Source: Pigmentiphaga kullae
GTDB taxonomy: Bacteria > Pseudomonadota > Gammaproteobacteria > Burkholderiales > Burkholderiaceae_B
Reading direction: 5' to 3'
DNA length: 64,000 bases
NCBI RefSeq assembly: GCF_004216695.1
Contig: NZ_SGXC01000001.1
Coordinates: 806,001 to 870,000, forward strand
Numbering within the stretch: the first letter of the stretch is position 1; every line of letters begins with the position of its first letter. The position numbers and the translations under genes were made by a program. The notes under the pieces are model-generated. The model searched no databases and was not told the origin of the DNA. It worked only from the letters and a program-made list of their open reading frames with translations. Shown here in pieces: positions 46,431-54,094 of this stretch.

Positions 46431-47204
46431 CTATTTCAGCCGCATGTGCACCCGCACGAAGTCGCTGCGGAACAGGCCCTGGGATTCATAGACCAGGACC
46501 TCGTCCTTGTCGAACACCGAGCGGGTGACCACCATGATGGCGGTGTTCACCGGCACGTCCAGCAGCTGCGCCACCTCGAAGTCGGCGTTGCTGGCCTGGA
46601 TGGTCTGCTCGGCCCGGCCGATGCGCTCGCCCGCGTGGTTCTGTATCAGCTGCATGGGCACGGGCGAATTGAACGCCTTCTTGCCGATGGCCCGGAAGAT
46701 CGTGCGCTCCACGTACGAATCGCCCACGAAATACGGAATCTGGTTGTGCTTCTGCAGCCGGCGCAGGTGCTGGTAGCCGTCGGGCGACAGCGAGCCGCCG
46801 TGGTGGTTGATCGACTGCGGCCGCATGACGGTGCTGCTTTCCAGCCATTCGATCTGGATGTCGGGCACGTGGTTGACCAGCGTGTCCCAGCTGGTCGGGA
46901 TGTCGTAGAAGACGCCGCTTTGCGGCCGGCGCAGGACGAAGGTGCCGCGGCCGCGATAGCGGCCGATCAGCCCTTCGGATTCCAGGAAACCGATGGCGTG
47001 GCGGATGGTGGCGCGCGCCACGCCTTCGTCGCGGGCCAGTTCGTCCAGCGACGGGATCTGCTGGTCCACCGCCCACTCGCCCGTCTCGATGCGCCTCCTG
47101 AAGGACATCACCAGCTTCACGTAGATGGGCGTCCCCACCTGCGCCAGGTTCGCGATGGCGGTCGACGGCGTCGTGCGGGTGGCGCGGGGCGGAGGCAGCG
47201 TCAT
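46431..47204 (-). CDS. GntR-family regulator with UTRA domain (first copy)
   Basis: This 257-residue HutC-subfamily protein has an N-terminal winged HTH (about residues 25-90, with PSLDELARDEGVARATIRHAIGFLE) and a C-terminal UTRA ligand domain (about 110-255). It is clearly a paralogue of the regulator at 47796: both end in GLFRSDFVRVHMRLK or GVFRGDFVEIHTDLK and share the PSLDEL and RGRGTFVL blocks. A CATTCTAT half-site 31 bp before its start matches the arms of the inverted repeat before hyuA, suggesting autoregulation and control of that operon. Confidence 0.9.
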   Translation of the reverse strand: MTLPPPRATRTTPSTAIANLAQVGTPIYVKLVMSFRRRIETGEWAVDQQIPSLDELARDEGVARATIRHAIGFLESEGLIGRYRGRGTFVLRRPQSGVFYDIPTSWDTLVNHVPDIQIEWLESSTVMRPQSINHHGGSLSPDGYQHLRRLQKHNQIPYFVGDSYVERTIFRAIGKKAFNSPVPMQLIQNHAGERIGRAEQTIQASNADFEVAQLLDVPVNTAIMVVTRSVFDKDEVLVYESQGLFRSDFVRVHMRLK

Positions 47205-47234
47205 GAGGCGGGATGTGCTGGTTGACTAGCCTTT

Positions 47235-47242
47235 CATTCTAT
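47235..47242. promoter_or_regulatory. CATTCTAT half-site upstream of first UTRA regulator
   Basis: CATTCTAT occurs 31 bp before the start of the GntR gene at 47204 and equals the left arm of the inverted repeat at 56286-56315. An octamer can match by chance, so this is weak alone. Confidence 0.3.
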
Positions 47243-47320
47243 CAGTGGCCTGTCCCGCGATAGGCGGCGCGGATGGTGGGCTATAGTCGGTGCTCTTCCG
47301 GCAACAAGCATCGCCCCCGC

Positions 47321-47788
47321 ATGAGTCTCGAATCCGTCCGCCATTTCCTGGCCGCCCACGCGCCCGACATCGCCATCATCGAACTCGAACACAGCACCGC
47401 CACCGTCGAACTGGCCGCGCAGCACCACGGCGTCGCCCCCGGCCAGATCGCCAAGACGCTGTCGCTGCGGGCGGGCGACCGTGAGGTGCTGCTCGTGACG
47501 CGCGGCGACGCCAGGCTGGACAACAAGAAGGCCAAGGCCGTGTTCGGCGGACGCGTGAAGATGCTGCCGGCCGACGAAGTGGCTGCCGTGACGGGGCACC
47601 CGGTAGGCGGGGTCTGCCCGTTCGGCCTGGCCACGCCGCTCCCGGTGTATTGCGACGTCTCGCTGCGGGCCTACGACGAAGTGCTGCCCGCGGCGGGCTC
47701 CACGCACAGCGCCGTTCGCATCGCGCCGCTGCGCCTGGCCGAGCTGGTCGGCGCGCAGTGGGTGGACGTCAGCCAGGAAGCGGCCTGA
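47321..47788 (+). CDS. YbaK/EbsC-type aminoacyl-tRNA deacylase
   Basis: This 155-residue single-domain protein has the YbaK-like order: STATVELAAQHHGVAPGQIAKTL, the lysine-containing DARLDNKKAK, and GHPVGGVCPFGLA near residue 95. The family hydrolyses mischarged aminoacyl-tRNAs such as Cys-tRNA(Pro). It stands between the two UTRA regulators on the opposite strand and converges on the second. It seems unrelated to the catabolic genes. Confidence 0.9.
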   Translation: MSLESVRHFLAAHAPDIAIIELEHSTATVELAAQHHGVAPGQIAKTLSLRAGDREVLLVTRGDARLDNKKAKAVFGGRVKMLPADEVAAVTGHPVGGVCPFGLATPLPVYCDVSLRAYDEVLPAAGSTHSAVRIAPLRLAELVGAQWVDVSQEAA

Positions 47789-47795
47789 CGCGCTC

Positions 47796-48569
47796 CTATT
47801 TCAGATCGGTGTGGATCTCGACGAAGTCGCCGCGGAAGACGCCCAGCGATTCGTAGACCAGCACGCCCTTGTGGTCCAGCACGGAACGCGTCACCTGGAT
47901 GACGGGTGCGCCCGAGGTCAGGTCCAGCAGGCGGGCGGTGTCGAGGTCGGCCACGCTGGCGCGCACCGTCTGCTCGGCATGGCCGACGCCGCCCGGCAGG
48001 CGGGCGTCGAGGATCTTCAGCGGAATGGGCTTGGCCAGCACGTCGGCGCCGAAGGCGGCATAGACGTTCTTCTCGATGTAGGTATGGCCGATGCCGTAGG
48101 GAATGTGATGGCGCAGCAGGCGCCGCTTGAGCGCCTGGTAGGACTCGCCCAGCGCGGCCCCCGCGTGCACCGAGGCGGGAGGCTGCGCGCACTCGTGGCT
48201 TTCCAGCCATTCGACCTCGATGTCGGGCTGCGGGCCGGTAAGTTCGTCCCAGTTCATCGGGATGCGATACCAGATGTTGGACTGGGGACGCGCCAGCACG
48301 AAGGTACCGCGGCCGCGGAAACGGCCGACCAGCCCTTCGGCCTCGAGCATGCCCAGCGCGTGCCGCACCGTGACCCGCCCCACGTCGAACTCTTCCATCA
48401 GCTCGTCCAGCGACGGAATGCATTCGTTCAACGGCCAGACGCCATTCTCGATGCGCTGGCGGAACAGCGCGAAGAGCTGCGCGTACATCGGCAGCCCGCC
48501 GCGCGGGCCGGTGTTGGCGGCGCGCGCGGAGGTGTCGGAAGCGTCGGTAGTGGGTCGTGCGGATGCCAT
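47796..48569 (-). CDS. GntR-family regulator with UTRA domain (second copy)
   Basis: This 257-residue HutC-type regulator has a winged HTH at about residues 25-92 (PSLDELMEEFDVGRVTVRHALGMLE) and a UTRA domain at about 115-257. It lies 98 bp after the RidA gene on the same strand and may be the last gene of the hyuA operon. It is a diverged copy of the regulator at 46431 with conserved ends and DNA-binding core. Ligand unknown. Confidence 0.9.
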   Translation of the reverse strand: MASARPTTDASDTSARAANTGPRGGLPMYAQLFALFRQRIENGVWPLNECIPSLDELMEEFDVGRVTVRHALGMLEAEGLVGRFRGRGTFVLARPQSNIWYRIPMNWDELTGPQPDIEVEWLESHECAQPPASVHAGAALGESYQALKRRLLRHHIPYGIGHTYIEKNVYAAFGADVLAKPIPLKILDARLPGGVGHAEQTVRASVADLDTARLLDLTSGAPVIQVTRSVLDHKGVLVYESLGVFRGDFVEIHTDLK

Positions 48570-48667
48570 GGAGCGAATCACCTGCGGCGGATGGCCAGTC
48601 TCGCGCCCCGGGGCGCAAACGCCTATTGTGCCGGGGCGCGGCGGGCGCTGGCAATCGAGCCGTCCCG

Positions 48668-49063
48668 TCACGGCGCCAGCGCGATCACGTCCAGCGCATA
48701 GTGGGCGTTGCCGCCGGGCGCCCCATTGGCATCCGCGACGCCCACGGCGATGCGCGCGGGCGGGTCCTTCGGGAAGAATTCCATCCACGCCTGATGGAAG
48801 CTCTTGCGCTTGTCCAGGTCATGCAGATAAAGCGTGACCTTCACCACGTGCCGGAGCGTCGCCCCCGACGCCGCCAGCACCGCCTCGACATTGCGCAGCG
48901 CCTGGCAGGCCTGTTCGTAGGGGTCGTCGGGCATGCGGCCGGTGGCCGGATCGCGGCCGCGTATGGCCGACAGGAACAGGAAACCTCCGGCCCGCACGCC
49001 GGGCACCATGCCAGCCATGCGGTCGGGCGCGTCCGGCGACTGCGGCATGCTCTGCCTATCCAT
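48668..49063 (-). CDS. RidA/YjgF-family deaminase
   Basis: This 131-residue RidA-family protein has GGFLFLSAIRGRDPATG, the EQACQALRNVEAVLAASGATLRHVV core and the substrate-binding arginine in PPARIAVGVAD. The glutamate typical of true RidA (EIEAIA) is replaced (ALDVIA). Family members hydrolyse enamines or imines; 2-aminomuconate deaminase of aromatic amine degradation is also in this family. It overlaps the hydrolase upstream by eight bases, so a step in the same pathway is likely. Confidence 0.88.
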   Translation of the reverse strand: MDRQSMPQSPDAPDRMAGMVPGVRAGGFLFLSAIRGRDPATGRMPDDPYEQACQALRNVEAVLAASGATLRHVVKVTLYLHDLDKRKSFHQAWMEFFPKDPPARIAVGVADANGAPGGNAHYALDVIALAP

Positions 49064-49919
49064 TCAGGAACTCCCGGATGATGGCGGCGGCGCGGTCCGG
49101 CGCGTCGGTCTGCACCTGGTGGCCGGCCCCGGGCACCCATTCTATGCGCGCGTCGGGCAGCATCTCGGCCAGCGCACGGCCGGTGGCGGGCACGGCGAAG
49201 GTATCTTCCTCGCCCCACAGGATCAGGGTCGGGATGCGCCGCGTCAGCGCGGGCAGCGCTTCCTGCCATTGGGTCTGGAGCTTGAGCACCGGGTCGTTGC
49301 GCACGAAATCGATGCCCTGCGCCATGCGCTGGAAGGCCTCGAACGCGCCGGGGCGCGTGGCGGCGCGCTGGCGATCGTCGATCAGCGCGTCGGTGATGCG
49401 CGACTTGTCGATGATCAGCGCCTCCAGCAGGCGCTTCATGCCGGCACGCGAACCGTCGTAGCCCATCAGCGCATGCATGGCCTCGTTCGGCGCCTGCTTG
49501 ATCCCCAGCGAGCCGGCGATGGTGAGCGAGGACACGATGACCAGCTTCTCGACGCGGTCCGGGTGCAGCATGGCGTAGTACACGCCAGACCACGCGCCCT
49601 GCGAATTGCCTAGCACCGAGAATTTGTCCAGGCACAGCGCATCGACGAAATCGGCGGTGTGCGCGGCGCGGCTGATCAGCCCGTAGGGGGTGGGCGCCTG
49701 CGTGTCCGTCAGGCCGAAGCCGCCGATGGAATCGGGCGCGACCACGCGAAAGTCCTTGCCCAGCAGCGGCAGCACCAGGCCCATGCCCGAGGCGCCGGAC
49801 GAGCCCGCGCCGCCGCCGTGCAGCGCCACCAGCGTGCGGCCCTGGTCGCCCGCTTCCGCGTAGTGCGTGCGCACGCCGTTGGCCAGTACCCAGCGCGATC
49901 GAATTGCCGTGTCATTCAT
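49056..49919 (-). CDS. Alpha/beta hydrolase of the meta-cleavage product type
   Basis: This 287-residue protein has the oxyanion segment LHGGGAGSSGASG near residue 34, the nucleophile elbow GNSQGAW near 105, an acid in WGEEDTFAVP and the histidine in GAGHQVQTDAPD. HGGGAG and GNSxGA are typical of BphD/MhpC hydrolases, which split ring-fission products at a C-C bond; NicD-type deformylases are related. It follows the extradiol dioxygenase by 54 bp, which fits hydrolysis of its product. Confidence 0.88.
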   Translation of the reverse strand: MNDTAIRSRWVLANGVRTHYAEAGDQGRTLVALHGGGAGSSGASGMGLVLPLLGKDFRVVAPDSIGGFGLTDTQAPTPYGLISRAAHTADFVDALCLDKFSVLGNSQGAWSGVYYAMLHPDRVEKLVIVSSLTIAGSLGIKQAPNEAMHALMGYDGSRAGMKRLLEALIIDKSRITDALIDDRQRAATRPGAFEAFQRMAQGIDFVRNDPVLKLQTQWQEALPALTRRIPTLILWGEEDTFAVPATGRALAEMLPDARIEWVPGAGHQVQTDAPDRAAAIIREFLNG

Positions 49920-49973
49920 GGTCGATGTCTCCAGTCGAAGAGATGGGCCCCGCCCGTCGCGGGGTCCGCTTGC

Positions 49974-51119
49974 TCAGTTGCCGTGCCGCGGCACCAGCCC
50001 GCGGTCGTGGTAGGCCTGCACGTAGCGCAGCCCCAGGGTGCCGGCGAAATTGCGGATCAGGAGCGGATGCACGCCCCACTCGTACAAGGTGGCCAGGTCG
50101 CGCTCGCGCAGGACGCGCCGCTCCTCGTCGTCCAGCGCATGGCCGTCGAAGGCGCCGGCGGCGTCGGCCTTCAGCGCCTCTTGCAGCGCCTGTTCCTTGT
50201 CGAAGCGGAACAGGTAGCGCTCCAGCGCGTGCCGGTCGCGCCCCGCCGCGCTGGCGTGCCCGGGCGCGGCCGCGCGCGCGTTTCCGGGCGGCAGCAACAG
50301 TTCGGTCACGCCTATCCCGGTCACCCAGGCCTGCACCGGTTCGTAGGCCGCCACCCGCGCGCCGGTGGCCCGGGCCGCGCCCGCCGCCAGCAGCCAGTTG
50401 CGGATCTCGGCCGCGCCGTTGCCGGCGCTGCGCACCACCTCCGCCGCATCCCAGCCGGCGATCTCGTCGAACCGGCCGGCGGCGAAACCTTCCAGGAAAC
50501 GGCGGTCGAAGTCGCGGTTGATGTGGCCGGTCTCGGGCATGCCGACCCAGTGGCTCAGGCCGCCGGTGCCGAGCACGGCCACGCGCGGCGCCAGTTCCTG
50601 CATGCGCAGCACCTCGCCCAGCGCGCGGCCGAAGTCCAGGCAGCGGTCCAGGCGCGGCAGCGGCTCGATGGTGCAGTTCACGTACACCGGCAGCACCGGC
50701 ACGTCCCAGCCGTCCAGCAGTAGTTGCAGCGGGCACGAGAAGCTGTGGTCCAGCGGCAGTCCGCGCGCGCCGGCCGCATCGAAGCCGGCCGCCACCATGC
50801 CCGCGTGCACCGCTTCGCCCAGGCCGGCCACGCCGGTGTAGTCGCGCTTGGGCACGCCGAATTCCCCATGCCCGGGAAACGCCGTGCCGGTGCCGATGGC
50901 GAACACCGGCAACGCGGCCTGGTCGAAGGTCAGGAAATGGTCGGTGGCCACCACCACCAGCACGTCCGGGCGTGCCGCCCTGAGCGAGGCGGACAGGGCC
51001 GCGAAGGCCTGGAACACCCGGTCGGCGCGCGCCAGGTCGTCCGGATCGCCCTTGGGCGTGCGCATCATGGCGCCGGTATGGGCCGTGGCGGCGGCCCAGA
51101 CGATCTCGCCCATGCCCAT
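49974..51119 (-). CDS. Fused LigB-LigA class III extradiol dioxygenase
   Basis: This 381-residue protein combines a LigB catalytic domain (about residues 1-270) and a LigA-like domain (about 285-380). Likely iron ligands and acid-base residues are His14 in ATAHTGAMM, the histidines in ATDHFLTF and LDHSFSCP, and the catalytic histidine in GTGGLSHWVG, with ETGHINRDFD after it. The C-terminal part has the LigA pattern ALERYLF...LYEWGVHPLLIRNFAG. Fused forms include gallate dioxygenase (about 420 residues), but this one is shorter and divergent. ATG 51119 has GGGGG about ten bases upstream; GTG 51125 overlaps the previous stop. Confidence 0.87.
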   Translation of the reverse strand: MGMGEIVWAAATAHTGAMMRTPKGDPDDLARADRVFQAFAALSASLRAARPDVLVVVATDHFLTFDQAALPVFAIGTGTAFPGHGEFGVPKRDYTGVAGLGEAVHAGMVAAGFDAAGARGLPLDHSFSCPLQLLLDGWDVPVLPVYVNCTIEPLPRLDRCLDFGRALGEVLRMQELAPRVAVLGTGGLSHWVGMPETGHINRDFDRRFLEGFAAGRFDEIAGWDAAEVVRSAGNGAAEIRNWLLAAGAARATGARVAAYEPVQAWVTGIGVTELLLPPGNARAAAPGHASAAGRDRHALERYLFRFDKEQALQEALKADAAGAFDGHALDDEERRVLRERDLATLYEWGVHPLLIRNFAGTLGLRYVQAYHDRGLVPRHGN

Positions 51120-51121
51120 GG

Positions 51122-51880
51122 TCACGCCCCCTCGTCCAGGTGACGGCGCAGGAAGTCCACGAAGCGCTCGTAGGTCAGCGCGGCCGCCTCGGGCGAATAG
51201 CGCTCCAGCGTGCTGTCCATGTAGGCATGGCGCGCACCGGGGTAGACGTGGAACGAGATCGGCGCGGGCGCATGCGCTTCCAGCGCCTCCTTCAACGCCA
51301 GGGTCTGGTCCATGGGAATGGCTTCGTCGGCCGCGCCGAAATGCAGCTGCATGGGCGCCTGGATGCGCGGCGCCAGCGCGATGCGTGAGCGGTCCTGGCC
51401 GTCGGGCGAATAGGCGGCCGGCACCACCGGCAGCGCGTACAGCACCACCGAGCAGGCCAGGTCGCGCGTGTCGGCCGCCCAGGCCAGCACCGTGCCGCCG
51501 CCCAGGCAATAGCCCAGCGCGCCGATGCGGCCCACCCGGGGCTGCGTGCGCAACCAGGCCAGCGCCGCCTGGCAGTCGGGCACCACGACCTCGTCGCGGG
51601 CGGCAATGAAGGCCTTGCTGCGCCGTTCCTCGGCGGTGGTGTAGTCCTGCGGCGGCCGGCCGCCGATGCGGCTGTACGGATCCACGGTCAGGACGATGAA
51701 ACCCTCGGCCGCGAGGCGCCGCGTTTCCTCCTGGCGATGCTCGGTCACCCCCAGGTTCTCGGGCGCGCAGACCACCGCGCCCAGCACGTCGTCGCCCTCG
51801 GGCTCGGCCAGGTAGCCGCGCACCTGGTCGCCGCCGCTGGGAAAGGTCACCCAGCGGCCATGGCTGGTTCGCTTGCTCAT
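51122..51880 (-). CDS. Dienelactone-hydrolase-family protein
   Basis: This 252-residue alpha/beta hydrolase has the DLH nucleophile cysteine in GYCLGGG near residue 123, an acid in FGAADEAIP and the histidine in GARHAYMDS. Dienelactone hydrolases open lactone rings in aromatic degradation; related proteins act on other esters. GGAGG precedes ATG 51880. The stop overlaps the possible GTG start of the dioxygenase, tying it to the ring-cleavage step. Confidence 0.88.
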   Translation of the reverse strand: MSKRTSHGRWVTFPSGGDQVRGYLAEPEGDDVLGAVVCAPENLGVTEHRQEETRRLAAEGFIVLTVDPYSRIGGRPPQDYTTAEERRSKAFIAARDEVVVPDCQAALAWLRTQPRVGRIGALGYCLGGGTVLAWAADTRDLACSVVLYALPVVPAAYSPDGQDRSRIALAPRIQAPMQLHFGAADEAIPMDQTLALKEALEAHAPAPISFHVYPGARHAYMDSTLERYSPEAAALTYERFVDFLRRHLDEGA

Positions 51881-51891
51881 CGATGCCTCCT

Positions 51892-54078
51892 TCAGGCCGC
51901 GACCTGGATGTCGAACAGGGATGCCTCGCCCTTGCGGCGCACCTCGACGTCGAGCAGCGTGGCGCAATGCGGGCAGGCGTGCTGGACGACCTCGAGATCG
52001 TGGTGGATGCGCACGCGCGGCCCCAGGTCCTCGGGTGTGGCGAGGTGGTGGCGCGCGTAGTCCTTCCAGTTCTCCGCCGCCGGCGCGATGGCGGTATCGC
52101 AGCTGTTGCAGACCAGGTAGGGCGTGCCGGCCGCGCGCACGATGCGCGCCACGTCGCCGACGATGGCCACGGGCTCGGCCTGCGCCGTCTGCGGACTCCC
52201 GTCCAGCGCCTTGCCGGCGGGCCATGCCAGCCGGCACTGGCGGATCGCCGCGCGCGCGGCGGCGGTGGCCGCCTCGTCCAAGGTTCCGCCCTTGGTCACC
52301 ACGCCGAAGATGTGCTCGGCCACACGGGCCGAGAAGGCCCCGGCCGCGACATCCGCCGCCACGCTGTCGGCCGGCCGGCCCAGCGGATCGCCCCAGCCGC
52401 CGCCGGCCGTGGGATTGCATTCGTAGACGTCGTCCTTGCCGAACTCGAACTCCGGCGGCTTGGCGTTGAACTCGACTTCCTCGCCTTGCAGCCTGTCCAT
52501 GCGGTCGGGGAACACGCCGTCGGCCAGCAGTTGGCGGATGTTGCTGTGGCGCAGGAAGCGGCGATGGTTGCAGCCACTGGGATAGCCGCCGAACAGGCCG
52601 CGCGAGGTGGGCGACTGGTAGCCGTGGCAGGCGACCAGCGATTCGACCTCGTCCACGCCGTGCAGCACGAAGGCCGCTCCGGCGGCCTGGCCGCCCACGT
52701 TGCGGCCGGCGCCCGAGCTGTCGGTGATGATGCGGCGGTACATGTACAGCACCGGCAGCTTCAGCTCGGTGGTCTCGACGTTGGGCGCGCGGCCGGCGGT
52801 GATGTTGCGCTGGCCCGAGACGCTCACGCCGTCGCGGTGCGCATAGGCGCCGCCGCCCGACAGCATCACTTCCAGGATGGGCGCGGTGGCCGGTTCGCCG
52901 TACTGGTTGCGGCCATGGATGTGGAACAGGTCCGGTCCGCTGGCCGGCGACGACTGCGCCTCGGCCAGGTAATCCGGATGCGTGGCCATCAGCTTGGAGA
53001 TGACCTCGGTGGTGGTGACCTCGACCAGCCACATCGCACCCAGCGGCCCCTGGCTGCACGGCGCGGGGAACTTGCACGAGACGATGGAACCTTCCGTGGA
53101 CAACACTTCCAGCGGCCGCAGCAGGCCCTCGTTCCACGGCAGGTCGTAGGCGATGACAGGCAGGATGCCGGCGTAGACCCCCGCCAGCAGACCCGTGCGC
53201 GTCGCGTTGACGAAGCCTGGCGCCTGCGGGTCGGACCCGGTGTAGTCGAATACGATGCGGTCGCCCTGCTTGCGCAGCTCGACGTGGATCTTGTAGATCT
53301 TGTTGTCGAAGCCGTCGTGGTCCAGGAAGGCCTGGGCGCGGAACACGCCGTCGGGCAGTTCCTTCAGGCGTTTGCGCATCTTGGTCTCGGACAGGCTCAT
53401 CATGCCGTCCATCACCGTCAGCACCGTGTCCACGCCGTACTTGGCGATGGTGTCGAGCAGGCTCTTCACGCCGATGTTGTTGGCCGCCATCAGACCCTTC
53501 AGGTCCAGGCTGATGTTGGTGGGCAGGCGCGACATGCCGGTGATGAAGTTCAGCACGTCGCTGCGCAGCTCGCCGCGGTCGATGATCTTGACCGGCGGAA
53601 TCAGCATGCCTTCCTGGCGGATGTCCTTGGCCATGGAAGCGAAGCTGCCCGGCACCATGCCGCCCACGTCCAGCTGGTGGGCGCAGGCGCCGGTCCAGCC
53701 GATGCGCCTGCCGTCGACGAAGATGGGCGCCAGCACACCCACGTCCGGGCAATGCAGCGCACCCTTGTGCGGGTGGTTGACGATGAACATGTCGCCCGGG
53801 TTGATGCCGACGGAGTCCTCGCAATCCTCGATCACGTGCTTGACCATCAGCGACAGCGAGGCTGCGTGGAAGGTCACCGTCTTGCCCATGGTGACCACTT
53901 CGCCGAAGGCGCGGTAAAGGCCGGTGTTGAAATCGGTCGCCTCGTTCACCAGCGCCGACCCCGACACCGAGGCCAGCGTGGCCGCCTGTTCGTCGGTGAT
54001 CGACAGCAGCCGGTGGCGGATCACCTCGAAGGTGATCGGGTCGACCTCCTTGGCCGTGTATTCGTAGACCTGATGCAT
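51892..54078 (-). CDS. HyuB-type hydantoinase/carboxylase B subunit with acetone-carboxylase-gamma-like tail
   Basis: This is a 728-residue protein. Residues about 12-560 form the HyuB domain (EVIRHRLLSITDEQAATL, the NPGDMFIVNHPHKGALHCPDVGV block, and GGGGWGDP-like AGGGWGDPLGRP). Residues about 610-728 form an added domain with Cys pairs CNSC and CPHC and WKDYARHH, resembling the gamma subunit of acetone carboxylase, probably zinc binding. HyuA/HyuB enzymes use ATP to hydrolyse cyclic amides (hydantoin, oxoproline, caprolactam) or carboxylate ketones such as acetophenone; the tail favours the carboxylase side. It lies 16 bp after hyuA. Confidence 0.88.
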   Translation of the reverse strand: MHQVYEYTAKEVDPITFEVIRHRLLSITDEQAATLASVSGSALVNEATDFNTGLYRAFGEVVTMGKTVTFHAASLSLMVKHVIEDCEDSVGINPGDMFIVNHPHKGALHCPDVGVLAPIFVDGRRIGWTGACAHQLDVGGMVPGSFASMAKDIRQEGMLIPPVKIIDRGELRSDVLNFITGMSRLPTNISLDLKGLMAANNIGVKSLLDTIAKYGVDTVLTVMDGMMSLSETKMRKRLKELPDGVFRAQAFLDHDGFDNKIYKIHVELRKQGDRIVFDYTGSDPQAPGFVNATRTGLLAGVYAGILPVIAYDLPWNEGLLRPLEVLSTEGSIVSCKFPAPCSQGPLGAMWLVEVTTTEVISKLMATHPDYLAEAQSSPASGPDLFHIHGRNQYGEPATAPILEVMLSGGGAYAHRDGVSVSGQRNITAGRAPNVETTELKLPVLYMYRRIITDSSGAGRNVGGQAAGAAFVLHGVDEVESLVACHGYQSPTSRGLFGGYPSGCNHRRFLRHSNIRQLLADGVFPDRMDRLQGEEVEFNAKPPEFEFGKDDVYECNPTAGGGWGDPLGRPADSVAADVAAGAFSARVAEHIFGVVTKGGTLDEAATAAARAAIRQCRLAWPAGKALDGSPQTAQAEPVAIVGDVARIVRAAGTPYLVCNSCDTAIAPAAENWKDYARHHLATPEDLGPRVRIHHDLEVVQHACPHCATLLDVEVRRKGEASLFDIQVAA

Positions 54079-54094
54079 GCTCGTCTCGATAGCG

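Noticed and set aside
49056-51119. Nicotinate (nic) pathway segment
   Set aside because: The hydrolase could resemble NicD, but the dioxygenase is LigB/LigA-type, not NicX-type, and no NicE/NicF gene is present.
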